DNA of 64,000 bases from Bog-756 sp963839925 (GTDB lineage Bacteria; Actinomycetota; Acidimicrobiia; Acidimicrobiales; RAAP-2), in the NCBI GenBank assembly GCA_963839925.1, contig CAWIWV010000002.1:186001-250000 (forward strand), in the 5' to 3' direction. Both the position numbers and the translations under genes were made by a program. The notes below the pieces were generated by a model, which had not been told where the DNA came from, ran no database searches, and was given only the letters and a program-made list of their open reading frames with translations. The stretch's first letter is position 1. Every line of letters begins with the position of its first letter. Below are positions 49,267 to 57,812 of this stretch, piece by piece.

Positions 49267-50379
49267 ATGGAAACCCAAGCAGCGATCCTGTGGGGAATGG
49301 GACAGGACTGGCAGGTCGAGACGATCAAGCTCGATCCTCCCAAGACCGGTGAGGTCCTGGTCCGAATCGCCGCCTCGGGCATGTGCCACAGCGACGAGCA
49401 CATGAGGACCGGCGACCTCGGGGGCATCTACCCGGTCATCGGCGGTCACGAGGGAGCCGGTGTCGTCGAAGAGGTCGGCCCTGGGGTCCAGGGGCTCGAG
49501 CCCGGCGACCACGTGGTCTTCGGTTTCGTCCCGGCATGCGGCAAATGCCCATCGTGTGCGCGGGGCCACTCCAACCTCTGCGACGTGGGCGCGGAGCTCA
49601 TGATGGGAGCCCAGGCGGATGGCACCCACCGCCACCACGCGGCTGACGGAACCGACCTGGCAACCATGGTCTGTCTCGGAACGTTCGCCAAGCACACCGT
49701 CGTGAACCAGGCGTCGTGTGTGAAGATCCTCGACCACTACCCGCTGGACAGGGCCTGCCTTGTCGGTTGCGGTGTGACCACCGGCTGGGGATCTGCGGTC
49801 TATGCGGCCGAGGTCAAGCCCGGTGACGACGTGGTGGTCATCGGCATCGGCGGGCTTGGCGCCTCGGCGATCCAGGGAGCTCGTCTTGCCGGGGCGGAGC
49901 GGATCTTCGCCATCGACCCGGTGCCCTTCAAGCTGGAGATGGCCACCAAGTTCGGAGCCACCCACACCTCGGCGAGCATCGAAGAGGCGCTGCCGCTGGT
50001 GAACGAGGTGACCTGGGGGAAGAACGCCGAGAAGGTCATCTGCACGATGGGGGTCGGCGACGGCCGCTACATGGAGACGATCATGCAGATGACCGCGAAG
50101 CACGGGCGGGTGGTCGTCACCAACATCCACCCGATGGCCGAAAGCCAGGTCACCCTGCAGCTGACCTGGCTGACCTTGTTGGAGAAGCAGATCGTCGGAA
50201 CCATCTTCGGATCGGCAAACATGCGCTACGACATCCCCCACCTGCTGCGGCTCTACGACCACGGCCAGCTCGACCTGGACACCATGGTCACCCGCACCTA
50301 CGACCTCGAAGACGTCAACCAGGGATATGCCGACATGCTCGAAGGCAGGAACATCCGCGGGGTCCTCAAGTACGAATAG
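49267..50379 (+). CDS. NDMA-dependent-type zinc alcohol dehydrogenase
   Basis: The 370-residue MDR protein has SGMCHSDEHMRTGDLGGIYPVIGGHEGAGVV (catalytic zinc Cys and His), FVPACGKCPSCARGHSNLC (structural zinc, four Cys), VGCGVTTGWGSAVYAAEVKPGDDVVVIGIGGLG (third catalytic Cys and NAD site). The opening METQAAILWGMGQDWQVETIKL is characteristic of the actinobacterial NDMA-dependent family that keeps NAD tightly bound. It oxidises alcohols with an unknown electron acceptor. GAGGT precedes the start. Confidence 0.92.
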   Translation: METQAAILWGMGQDWQVETIKLDPPKTGEVLVRIAASGMCHSDEHMRTGDLGGIYPVIGGHEGAGVVEEVGPGVQGLEPGDHVVFGFVPACGKCPSCARGHSNLCDVGAELMMGAQADGTHRHHAADGTDLATMVCLGTFAKHTVVNQASCVKILDHYPLDRACLVGCGVTTGWGSAVYAAEVKPGDDVVVIGIGGLGASAIQGARLAGAERIFAIDPVPFKLEMATKFGATHTSASIEEALPLVNEVTWGKNAEKVICTMGVGDGRYMETIMQMTAKHGRVVVTNIHPMAESQVTLQLTWLTLLEKQIVGTIFGSANMRYDIPHLLRLYDHGQLDLDTMVTRTYDLEDVNQGYADMLEGRNIRGVLKYE

Positions 50380-50394
50380 CCGCCCCTAGGGCGG
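50380..50394 (+). terminator. Hairpin after the alcohol dehydrogenase gene
   Basis: CCGCCC, CTA loop, GGGCGG begins directly after the TAG stop. There is no T-tract. The next gene has its own promoter at 50404. Confidence 0.5.
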
Positions 50395-50416
50395 GTGGGG
50401 CAGTAGGTTGCCGTCC

Positions 50417-51250
50417 ATGACCGAGGAACGAACCGTCCTCATCACCGGCGCGACAAGCGGGCTGGGGTGCGCGCTCGCCCACCAGCTTGCCGGCGAGGGA
50501 GCAGCGGTGATCCTGCATGGACGGGACCCCCAAGAGCTCGAGCGGACTGCTGAAAGCATCGGCCGGACCTCCGGCATCGACCGACCACCAACGGTCCTCG
50601 CTGACCTGGCCGACCTGGCCCAGGTGCGGCGCTTGGCAACGGAGGTTCGGGGCGTGACCGACCGCCTCGACGTGCTGGTCAACAACGCCGGGATCGGTGC
50701 GGGCGAGCCGGACGGCCGCGACCGCAGGGTGAGCGCGGATGGGTACGAGCTCCGGTTCGCGGTGAACTACCTGGCCACCTTCCTGCTGACCCTCGAGCTG
50801 CTCCCCCTGCTGCGGCGCTCCGCTCCGGCGCGGATCGTCCACGTTGCGTCGATTCGACAGGATCCGATCGACTTCGACGACCTGATGCTCGAGCGCAGCT
50901 ACAGCGGCATTCGCGCCTACGGCCGGAGCAAGCTCGCCCAGATCATCTTCGGGTTCGACCTGGCGAGCCGGATCCCCGCCGCAGAGGTCACGGTGAACAG
51001 CCTGCATCCTGCGACCTACATGCCGACCAAGATGGTGCTGGCAGAGGTCGGCTACAGCATCGACAGCCTCGAGTCGGGCGTCGAGGCGACCTCCCGCCTG
51101 GTCAGGGACCCCGACGTCGCCGACATCACAGGGATGTTCTTCGATCGGACCCGCGAGGCCAAGGCGAACGCCCAGGCCTACGACGACGCTGTCAGGACCG
51201 AGCTCTGGCGGCGGAGTCTCGAGCTGGTCGGCCTGCCAGACCTGGTCTGA
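50417..51250 (+). CDS. SDR family oxidoreductase (retinol dehydrogenase-like)
   Basis: The 277-residue SDR has TVLITGATSGLGCALAHQLAGEGAAVILHGRDPQ (NADP type), VNNAGIGAGEPDGRDRRVSADGYELRFAVNYLATFLLTLELLPLL, IVHVASIRQDPIDFDDL and YGRSKLAQIIFGFDLA (Tyr/Lys). This length and the NYLATFLLT stretch resemble retinol-dehydrogenase-like SDRs. TAGGTT lies 7 nt before the ATG at 50417, indicating a leaderless start; the longer GTG-type start at 50408 is inside that box. Confidence 0.86.
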   Translation: MTEERTVLITGATSGLGCALAHQLAGEGAAVILHGRDPQELERTAESIGRTSGIDRPPTVLADLADLAQVRRLATEVRGVTDRLDVLVNNAGIGAGEPDGRDRRVSADGYELRFAVNYLATFLLTLELLPLLRRSAPARIVHVASIRQDPIDFDDLMLERSYSGIRAYGRSKLAQIIFGFDLASRIPAAEVTVNSLHPATYMPTKMVLAEVGYSIDSLESGVEATSRLVRDPDVADITGMFFDRTREAKANAQAYDDAVRTELWRRSLELVGLPDLV

Positions 51251-51518
51251 CTCAGTTCAGGTCCCCGACGCCGAAGAGGCGCCGCGAGCAGCTCCGCACG
51301 ATCCAGCAACATGGCTAGGCGTAGGTCAGGGCACCCGCAGTGATGAACACACCACGTCGGGCAAGGCGAAGCGCTCCCGATTCGTCTCCCTCGGAGAGAC
51401 ACTGGCTGACCTCGAGGCCCACCTCGGCGATGTTCGCTGGTAGGCCGTCACTTCATCGTAGAGGCAAGGTGTTCCAGCCCGCGACGCAGCGGCGCGTGAA
51501 GACAAGGTCCAGCGGCAA
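51251..51518 (+). other. 268-bp gap with a short coding-like remnant
   Basis: No gene start or family is visible. In the frame ending at TAG 51441-51443, about 30 codons from 51339 read SDEHTTSGKAKRSRFVSLG followed by ETLADLEAHLGDVRW with GC-rich third positions like real genes here, but no start codon lies near. It may be the tail of a decayed gene. Low confidence. Confidence 0.25.
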
Positions 51519-52670
51519 TCAGCCGAGCAGCTTCTTGGCGATGACCACCCGTTGGATCTGATTGGTGCCTTCGTAGATCTGGGTGACCTTGGCGTCCCGC
51601 ATGAACCGCTCGACCGGGAAGTCCTTCACGTACCCGTAACCACCCAGCAACTGGACCGCATCGGTGGTGACCGACATGGCGGTGTCGGACGCGAAGCACT
51701 TGGCCATCGCACCGATCATGGTGAGCTCCCCCTCCGGATCGCCCAAGTCGATCACCGAGCAGGCCCGGTAGATCATGGTCCTCGCCACCTCGGTCCGCAT
51801 GGCCATGTCGGCGAGCATGAACCGCAGGCCCTGAAGGTCCGCAATGGGTTTTCCGAACGCGTGTCGCTGCTGCATGTACCCGGTCGCGCAGTCGATGGCA
51901 CCCTGGGCGATACCCACCGCCTGGGCCCCGATGGTCGGCCTGCTCCGGTCGAGGGTGTGCATGGCGATGGTGAACCCCACACCCTCCTCGCCGATCAGGT
52001 TGCCTGCCGGCACTCTCACCTCGTCGAAGGAGACCGGGGCGGTCGGGCTGGCCCGCATACCCATTTTGTCTTCGTGGGCTCCGACCTCGACGCCCCAACC
52101 CCTCTCGACCAGGAAGCAGCTGATCCCGCGACGGCCCGCGGCCGGGTCGGTCACCGCAAACACCGTAAAGAGGTCCGAGACGGGCGCATTGGTGATCCAG
52201 TACTTGGTTCCCGTGAGGAGGTAGGAGTCGCCGTCGCGGATCGCGCGGGTCTTCATCGCCGCGACATCGCTGCCTGCATCGGCCTCGGAGAGGCAGTAAC
52301 TGCCCTGCACCTCACCCGAGGCGACCCTCGGCACATAGCGCTGTTTGAGTTCCTCGGAACCCCAGTTGATCACCGGCACCATGGAGAGCTTGGAGATCAG
52401 GAGGGTGAGCGACGTCGAGGCGCAGGCTCTGGCCAGCTCCTCGGCCATGATCGCCTGGGTCACCATGTCGGCGCCCGCTCCTCCGTATTCGACAGGGATG
52501 CCCAGTCCGGGAAGCTCGAGCTCGACGCAGGCGTCGAACGACTTCTGGGGGAAGACCGCATCCCGATCCACTTCCGCCGCATGGGGGGCGACCCGGTCCT
52601 CGGCGAATTTGCGCAGGGTGTCGCGGAACTCTTGTGAGGCCTCGGTCAGCGTGAAGGTTGGCGCGTCCAT
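51519..52670 (-). CDS. Acyl-CoA dehydrogenase (short/branched-chain type)
   Basis: The 383-residue enzyme has FTLTEASQEFRDTLRKFAEDRVAPHAAEVDR, YCLSEADAGSDVAAMKTRAI (FAD and substrate site), KYWITNAP, MGMRASPTAPVSFDEVRVP, YMQQRHAFGKPIADLQGLRFMLADM and QLLGGYGYVKDFPVERFMRDAKVTQIYEGTNQIQRVVIAKKLLG; the catalytic Glu is in YEGTNQ. This full set matches short/branched-chain dehydrogenases closely. TAGCTT lies 6 nt before the ATG, a leaderless arrangement. No KstR-like site is seen. Confidence 0.93.
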   Translation of the reverse strand: MDAPTFTLTEASQEFRDTLRKFAEDRVAPHAAEVDRDAVFPQKSFDACVELELPGLGIPVEYGGAGADMVTQAIMAEELARACASTSLTLLISKLSMVPVINWGSEELKQRYVPRVASGEVQGSYCLSEADAGSDVAAMKTRAIRDGDSYLLTGTKYWITNAPVSDLFTVFAVTDPAAGRRGISCFLVERGWGVEVGAHEDKMGMRASPTAPVSFDEVRVPAGNLIGEEGVGFTIAMHTLDRSRPTIGAQAVGIAQGAIDCATGYMQQRHAFGKPIADLQGLRFMLADMAMRTEVARTMIYRACSVIDLGDPEGELTMIGAMAKCFASDTAMSVTTDAVQLLGGYGYVKDFPVERFMRDAKVTQIYEGTNQIQRVVIAKKLLG

Positions 52671-52849
52671 TCCGACAAGCTACCTATCGGGACCATGCCC
52701 CCCTCGCATCCGTACGGATCCGGTCGGATCGGGAGCCGACCGGCCCGGTCCGCACCCCTCGTTCCGAGCGATGTCAACCGTTTTCGCAGGTCATCGGCCA
52801 TGGAATCTGGTGGAAAACCCTTCATTCGAAGAGCTCCGCGAAATTGCCC

Positions 52850-52879
52850 CTGACATTTTGCAATGCCGCACGTTATGCT
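52850..52879 (+). promoter_or_regulatory. Promoter for the small hypothetical gene at 52922
   Basis: CTGACA (52850-52855) and TATGCT (52874-52879) with an 18-bp spacer fit -35/-10 of the main sigma factor. Start would be near 52886, giving a leader of about 36 nt that contains GGAGG before the GTG start. It is the best full promoter in this part of the window. Confidence 0.6.
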
Positions 52880-52921
52880 GTCCCTCAGTGGATTACCACA
52901 GAGAGTAGCGGAGGTAGGTCT

Positions 52922-53254
52922 GTGAGTGAGATAGAGGGGCAAAGTCAAGTGCAAACCCAGCCAGACCCGCAGGCAGCCGGAGAGGGCAGGCGGTTCCCCG
53001 ACCTGTTCGAGAAGGCGCTCCAGGGGTCCACCCTGACCGACCAAGTGACGGTGGTGTACGACGGCGAGGAACGCCGCAAGGCGCCAAGACCTCCGAACGA
53101 CGTCATTGCAGAGCAGATGGGCGGAGTCGTGGACAGCATCACCGCCGGCTCCAGAGCTCCGGTCGGCGCGGCGAGCATGCTCGGGACGACCGGTGTCAGT
53201 TTCGGGGCACCTGCGCACGCCCCCTCCAAGCGACGGTGGCGCAAGGGTCGCTGA
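52922..53254 (+). CDS. Small hydrophilic protein of unknown function
   Basis: The 110-residue product starts VSEIEGQSQVQTQPDPQAAG and includes GRRFPDLFEKALQGSTLTDQVTVVYDGEERRK, a polar helix (PPNDVIAEQMGGVVDSITAG) and a basic C-terminus (PSKRRWRKGR). There is no signal peptide or membrane segment. The GTG is preceded by GGAGG at 7-nt spacing and a clear promoter at 52850, so it is probably a real and well expressed gene. It converges with the gene at 53258 three bases away. Family not recognised. Confidence 0.65.
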   Translation: MSEIEGQSQVQTQPDPQAAGEGRRFPDLFEKALQGSTLTDQVTVVYDGEERRKAPRPPNDVIAEQMGGVVDSITAGSRAPVGAASMLGTTGVSFGAPAHAPSKRRWRKGR

Positions 53255-53257
53255 AAC

Positions 53258-53776
53258 TCACCCGGGCTGCACGCTGACCAGGGACCTCCACTGGCCGAGC
53301 CGCTCCGCGACCTCCTCCGCAGTCAGCCGCAGCGCTTCTTCGGTCACCAGATCGGCGATCGCGCGCTGCGCGACGTAGTGGTGAGACGCGGATCGGAACA
53401 GGGGTCCCCGAGTGGAGACCAGATCGTCGGGGGCACCTCCGAGGAACCCCCACAAAGTGAACCCGAAGGCGAGGTCGTAGACGGTGGGGGCCCGACCGAA
53501 CCGGGCAGACCGGCGCATGGCGACCGCGGTGGCGCCGGCGATGGCGTCCTCGGCGGACTCGCCTTCAGCCAGCTCCAGTCGGTCTTCGAACCTCCGGGCG
53601 AGCTTGAGGGCGAAACCCTGATCGGGCCCGGGGCTTCCGTAGCGGGGACCGGACGGCTGGGTGGCGCCCCGGATCTCTGACGGGCGTGACTGGGTCCAGA
53701 TGTTCGGAACCCGCAACTGGTGGGCCGGGCGAACCTGGTCGGCTTCGATGATCGGAACGAAACTCGGTTGGGTCAC
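53258..53776 (-). CDS. Uncharacterised protein at the end of the leuB-ilvE-cimA operon
   Basis: The 172-residue soluble protein begins VTQPSFVPIIEADQVRPAHQLRVPNIW and has helical parts LKLARRFEDRLELAEGESAEDAIAGATAVAMRRSARFGRAP and YDLAFGFTLWGFLGGAPDDLV. No known motif is seen. The GTG start overlaps the TGA of cimA (GTGA), so it is translated with it and probably belongs to the branched-chain amino acid operon, for which it could be an accessory factor (inference). Confidence 0.7.
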   Translation of the reverse strand: MTQPSFVPIIEADQVRPAHQLRVPNIWTQSRPSEIRGATQPSGPRYGSPGPDQGFALKLARRFEDRLELAEGESAEDAIAGATAVAMRRSARFGRAPTVYDLAFGFTLWGFLGGAPDDLVSTRGPLFRSASHHYVAQRAIADLVTEEALRLTAEEVAERLGQWRSLVSVQPG

Positions 53777-55587
53777 GCTGACTGCTCCTGTCTGCCCTGA
53801 ACTTGGCCCGGCTGGCCGGCGTCCAGCGGTGTTGCGTGGAGGAGACCGTAGACGATCGAGTCGGAGAGGGCCTGCCACGACGCAGCGATGATGTTCTCGG
53901 ACACCCCGATCGTCGTCCAGGTGCGGTCACCGTCGGTCGAGTCGATGAGCACCCTGGTAACCGATCCGGTCCCCTTCGCCGAGTCGAGGACCCGCACCCG
54001 GTAGTCGACCAGGTGGACGCCCGCGAGCGCCGGAAAGCGAGAACCGATCGCCGTGCGGAGGGCGCCGTCCAACGCATTCACCGGGCCGTTCCCTTCCGCG
54101 GTCGCCACTACCCGCTCGTTGTCCACCATCACCTTCACCGTTGCTTCGGTCGATTCGCCGTTGCCGTGATCGGCGATCACCCGGTACGACTCGAGTTCGA
54201 AGTAGCGCTGCTCCCACCCGGTGGCGTTCCGCAGCAGCAGCTCGAGGGACCCGTCGGCCACCTCGAAGTGATACCCCTCGTGTTCGAGACGCTTGAGGGA
54301 GTCGAGGACTGACGCCATCGCCTGCGAGTCGAGCTCGAGCCCCAGCTCGGCAGCCTTCAGGGCCAGCGTCGAACGGCCGGCCATCTCGGAGACGACGAAG
54401 CGGGTGCCGTTCCCGACCAGCTCGGGCGAGACGTGTTCGTAGGCATCGGAGCGCCGTGCGATCGCCGACGTGTGCAGGCCGGCCTTGTGAGCGAAGACCG
54501 AAGCCCCGACGTAGGGCTGCTGCGGATTCGGGGCGATGTTGACCAGCTCGGAGATGTGGTGGGACACCGGGGTGAGCAGTCGCAGGCGCTCACGGCCCAC
54601 GGTGTCGATCCCGAGCTTGAGGGTCAGATCGGGGATGGCCGCAGACAGGTCGGTGTTGCCGGCCCGTTCTCCGTAGCCGTTCACGCATCCCTGGACGTGG
54701 GTGGCACCCTTGCCGACCGCGACGAGTGAGTTGGCCACCGCGCATCCACTGTCATTGTGGAAGTGGACGCCGATCTGCGTCTCGAACCCGGCGACGACTT
54801 CGCCCACGATCCGCTCGATCTCGTGGGGCAGGCTGCCTCCGTTGGTGTCACAGAGCACGAGCGCCTCGGCACCCGCCTCTTCGGCCGCTCGGAGGATGCG
54901 CGCGGTGAACTTGGGATTCGCTTTGTACCCGTCGAAGAAGTGCTCGGCGTCGAGGAAGACCCGGAGATCGTTGGCGCGCAGGAACTCGACCGAGTCGGCC
55001 ACCATCGCAACCGCCTCGTCGAGTGTGGTCCGAAGGGTCTCGACCACGTGCATCTCGGCCGACTTGGCCACGATGCAGACGGCCTCGGTCTGTGCCTCGA
55101 CCAGATGCCGGAGTGTGTCGTCGTCCTCGGCCTTCACCCCGGCCCTCCGGGTCGATCCGAAAGCGACCAGTGTCGATCGAGCCAGTGAGAGCTCGGTCGG
55201 TGCCCGGGCGAAGAACTCCGCGTCCTTGGGATTGGCGCCGGGCCACCCACCCTCGATGAAGGTGACGCCCAGATGGTCGAGTTGTTCGGCGACCCGGAGC
55301 TTGTCGTCGACGGTCAGGGAGAGGCCTTCTTGCTGCGAGCCGTCCCGCAGAGTGGTGTCGAAGACGTCGACAGCCGTCGGAAAGCTGGGCAGGTCGAAGT
55401 CGTGGCCGCCGGTCGGCGCCGCACCTTCCTTGTCGGCGGACCGCTCGGATCGGCAAGCCTCCCTACCCTCGTCGTGCGCCTGCTGCCCAGCAGTACGGGG
55501 ATGGGTGTGGGTATGGCCGCCGTGGGTATGGGTGTGGCCGTGGCCGTGGTTCATGCCGTCGGCGAGTGTGGGGCCTTCATTCGACAT
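53773..55587 (-). CDS. cimA: Citramalate synthase with His-rich N-terminal extension
   Basis: The 604-residue protein condenses pyruvate and acetyl-CoA to citramalate, the first step to isoleucine without threonine. It has VFDTTLRDGSQQEGLSLTVDDK (catalytic Arg, metal Asp), FIEGGWPGANPKD, VLCDTNGGSLPHEIERIV, IGVHFHNDSGCAVANSLVAV (metal His pair), GYGERAGNTDL and a C-terminal regulatory domain (YRVIADHGNGESTEATVKV). Before the catalytic domain are about 75 extra residues with eight His in residues 14-29. Its ATG lies 11 bp inside the end of ilvE. LeuB in the same operon can serve the next steps. Confidence 0.92.
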   Translation of the reverse strand: MSNEGPTLADGMNHGHGHTHTHGGHTHTHPRTAGQQAHDEGREACRSERSADKEGAAPTGGHDFDLPSFPTAVDVFDTTLRDGSQQEGLSLTVDDKLRVAEQLDHLGVTFIEGGWPGANPKDAEFFARAPTELSLARSTLVAFGSTRRAGVKAEDDDTLRHLVEAQTEAVCIVAKSAEMHVVETLRTTLDEAVAMVADSVEFLRANDLRVFLDAEHFFDGYKANPKFTARILRAAEEAGAEALVLCDTNGGSLPHEIERIVGEVVAGFETQIGVHFHNDSGCAVANSLVAVGKGATHVQGCVNGYGERAGNTDLSAAIPDLTLKLGIDTVGRERLRLLTPVSHHISELVNIAPNPQQPYVGASVFAHKAGLHTSAIARRSDAYEHVSPELVGNGTRFVVSEMAGRSTLALKAAELGLELDSQAMASVLDSLKRLEHEGYHFEVADGSLELLLRNATGWEQRYFELESYRVIADHGNGESTEATVKVMVDNERVVATAEGNGPVNALDGALRTAIGSRFPALAGVHLVDYRVRVLDSAKGTGSVTRVLIDSTDGDRTWTTIGVSENIIAASWQALSDSIVYGLLHATPLDAGQPGQVQGRQEQSA

Positions 55588-56503
55588 AGTCCAACCAGTC
55601 CTTGTACTGGTCGACCTCACCGCGCACGGTCGCGAAGTAGGTCTGCTGCAGCTTCTTGGTGATCGGACCCGGCTTGCCGTCACCGACCGGGCGATCGTCG
55701 ACCGCGCGGATCGGCACGAGCTCGGCGGCGGTTCCGGTGAGGAACGCTTCGTCCGCGGTGTAGAGATCGGTCCGGATGAGGGATTCGAAGGAGACCGCGT
55801 AGCCGAGGTCGCGGGCGATCGTCTCGATCGACTGCTGGGTGATCCCTTCGAGGGCCCCCGAGTCGGAGGTGATCGGGGTGATCAGCCGGCCCTTCCGGAC
55901 GATGAAGATGTTCTCGCCCGTGCACTCGCTCACCCTGCCGTCGGGGGCCAACAGGATCGCCTCGTCGTAGCCGCCGTTCAACGCCTCGACCTTGGCGAGT
56001 GAGGAGTTCACGTACATTCCGGTCCCCTTGGCGGCGGTCGGGACCGCGTTGGGGTCGTGACGCCGCCACGAGCTGATCTTGACCGACACCCCGTTGGCGA
56101 CCCCGTCGTCCCCGAGGTAGGTGCCCCAGGGCCATGCCGCGATCGAGACCTTCACCTCACACGGAAGCGGGTTCAGTCCCATCTCGCCGTCGAGGTAGAC
56201 CAGCGGGCGGATGTAGCAGCCGTCGTCGAGCCCGTTCACCCGGACCACCGATCGGGTGGCGTCCATCAGGTCGTCCAGGGAGTAGGGGACATCGATCATG
56301 AAGATCTTGGCCGACTGGAGGAGCCGCTCCATGTGCTCACGTAGGCGGAACACCGCGACGCCCCGCGAGGTCGGGTAGGCACGAATCCCCTCGAACACGC
56401 CGGATCCGTAGTGCATGGTGTGGGTGAGCACGTGCACCCGCGCGTCGTCCCAATCGACCAGCGTTCCGTCCATCCAGATCTTGTCGGTCGGGGTCAGTGG
56501 CAT
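55577..56503 (-). CDS. ilvE: Branched-chain amino acid aminotransferase
   Basis: The 308-residue fold-type IV PLP enzyme moves the amino group between Glu and the keto acids of Ile, Leu and Val. It shows HYGSGVFEGIRAY, CYIRPLVYLDGEMGLNP, NAVPTAAKGTGMYVNSSLAKVEALNGGYDEAILL (PLP Lys in the SLAKVEA segment), VSECTGENIFIVRKG and FLTGTAAELVPIRAVDDRPVG. The second gene of the leader-controlled operon, two bases after the leuB stop and overlapping cimA. Confidence 0.95.
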   Translation of the reverse strand: MPLTPTDKIWMDGTLVDWDDARVHVLTHTMHYGSGVFEGIRAYPTSRGVAVFRLREHMERLLQSAKIFMIDVPYSLDDLMDATRSVVRVNGLDDGCYIRPLVYLDGEMGLNPLPCEVKVSIAAWPWGTYLGDDGVANGVSVKISSWRRHDPNAVPTAAKGTGMYVNSSLAKVEALNGGYDEAILLAPDGRVSECTGENIFIVRKGRLITPITSDSGALEGITQQSIETIARDLGYAVSFESLIRTDLYTADEAFLTGTAAELVPIRAVDDRPVGDGKPGPITKKLQQTYFATVRGEVDQYKDWLDYVE

Positions 56504-56505
56504 GG

Positions 56506-57534
56506 TTACAGCCTTTCTGCAATTGCGTCGCCGATTGCGGCGGTCGACAGCGTCGGATCGGGTTGAGAAGCGATGAAATCGGTGAGGGCTTCTGCCACCT
56601 TCTGGGCGGCGGAGCTTTCCCCGAGGTGATCGAGCATGAGGGCGGCCGAACGAATGGCGGCGACCGGGTTGGCCTTTCCTGTCCCCGCGATGTCGTGTGC
56701 CGCACCGTGGACCGGCTCGAAGAGGGACGGTCCGGTGCGGTCGGGGTTGAGGTTGGCGGACGCTGCGTACCCGATACCACCGGCGACCGCGCCCGCGAGG
56801 TCGGTCAGGATGTCGCCGAAGAGATTGTCGGTCACGATCACGTCGTACCGCGCGGCATTCTCCACAAGGTAGATGCAGGCGGCGTCCACATGGTTGTAAT
56901 CGCGGGTCACGTTTGGGTACTCGACCGCGACCTCATCGACCGTGCGCTGCCAGAGATCCCCGGCGAAGGCGAGCACGTTCGTCTTGTGGACCAGGGTCAG
57001 GTGCCCACGAGGCCGTGCCGCGGCCAGTTCGAATGCAAACCTGGCGCAGCGCTCCACCCCATGACGGGTGTTGACCGATCCTTGGGTGGCCACTTCGAAG
57101 GGCGTGCCCTTGCGCAGGAACCCCCCTTCGCCGGCGTACGTGCCCTCGGTGTTCTCGCGGATCACCACGAAGTCGGAGCCGGGCGCCAACGAACCGGGCA
57201 CTCCGTTGAACGGACGCATGTTCACATAGAGGTCCAGTTCGAAACGGAGACGGAGGAGGAGCCCCCGCTCGAGCGCCCCGGCGGGAACAGCGGTGCTGCC
57301 GACCGGCGGCCCGACCGCCCCGAGGAGGATCGCGTCCTGGCTCCGCAGTTCGTCGAGGATCGAGTCGGAGAGGATCTCCCCCGTCCGGACATAGCGATCG
57401 GCGCCGAGGTCGTACTCGGTGGTCTCAAGCGAGATGCCGGCGGCCCGAACGACCTTCAGCGCCTCGTCGACGACCTCGGGACCGATCCCGTCGCCGCCGA
57501 TGACCGCCACCTTGTGCACCTCGTGCGTGCTCAT
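56506..57534 (-). CDS. leuB: 3-isopropylmalate dehydrogenase
   Basis: The 342-residue NAD enzyme has VAVIGGDGIGPEVVDEALKV, GAVGPPVGSTAVPAGALERGLLLRLRFELDLYVNMRPF (substrate Arg residues), VIRENTEGTYAGEGGF, LVHKTNVLAF, DNLFGDILTDLAGAVAGGIG (metal Asp) and FEPVHGAAHDIAGTGKANPVA (NAD loop). It acts in leucine synthesis and, with CimA, on 3-methylmalate toward 2-oxobutyrate. It is the first gene after a transcription attenuator (57605-57708) and probably responds to Ile/Val supply. Confidence 0.95.
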   Translation of the reverse strand: MSTHEVHKVAVIGGDGIGPEVVDEALKVVRAAGISLETTEYDLGADRYVRTGEILSDSILDELRSQDAILLGAVGPPVGSTAVPAGALERGLLLRLRFELDLYVNMRPFNGVPGSLAPGSDFVVIRENTEGTYAGEGGFLRKGTPFEVATQGSVNTRHGVERCARFAFELAAARPRGHLTLVHKTNVLAFAGDLWQRTVDEVAVEYPNVTRDYNHVDAACIYLVENAARYDVIVTDNLFGDILTDLAGAVAGGIGYAASANLNPDRTGPSLFEPVHGAAHDIAGTGKANPVAAIRSAALMLDHLGESSAAQKVAEALTDFIASQPDPTLSTAAIGDAIAERL

Positions 57535-57604
57535 CGTCCTCAATCCTTCTCTCTTCCGACTCCGCAAACCTGCGGGTCTGTTCCGAACCGAATTGTCCCA
57601 CCAA

Positions 57605-57633
57605 TTTGAAAAACCGCCCACAATGTGGGCGGT
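57605..57633 (-). terminator. Attenuator terminator before leuB
   Basis: ACCGCCCACA and TGTGGGCGGT form a perfect 10-bp stem (57613-57633); on the minus strand it is followed by five U (57609-57613), a textbook intrinsic terminator inside the leader of leuB. It lies between the leader peptide and leuB, 71 bp from the leuB start. Upstream, GTAGGC overlapping the leader stop can pair with GCCTAC just before the terminator, as expected of a pausing hairpin. Confidence 0.85.
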
Positions 57634-57660
57634 CGTAGGCACATACCGGTGGGCATGCGC

Positions 57661-57708
57661 CTACTCGATAATGATTACCTGCGTGCGGGTTCCGAACGGA
57701 GCGCTCAT
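57661..57708 (-). CDS. Branched-chain leader peptide of the leuB-ilvE-cimA operon
   Basis: The 15-residue open frame codes MSAPFGTRTQVIIIE and ends with TAG. It has a strong ribosome binding site GGAGGG four bases before the ATG and contains Val-Ile-Ile-Ile directly before the end, codons that make ribosomes stall when charged Val or Ile tRNA is scarce. The stall point overlaps an alternative hairpin arm and the terminator follows 28 nt later. This is the classical attenuation design of ilv operons. TTGACG at 57741-57746 (minus strand) is a likely -35. Confidence 0.85.
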   Translation of the reverse strand: MSAPFGTRTQVIIIE

Positions 57709-57812
57709 CGCCCTCCAGTGTCCCCCGTCCAAGGGTGGGACGTCAACCCCATGGCCGCCCCAGGCAACGCACAGAAGGCCGGTCAGCGCTCCCGACCGAC
57801 GGCCGGCCCACG

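Noticed and set aside
51251..51518. A tRNA or small RNA in this gap
   Set aside because: No cloverleaf arms or strong hairpin with a T-tract could be found by eye.
55495..55560. GGGTATGG-type repeats as a DNA repeat element
   Set aside because: They are the codons of the His/Gly/Thr-rich CimA tail, so they are explained by the protein.
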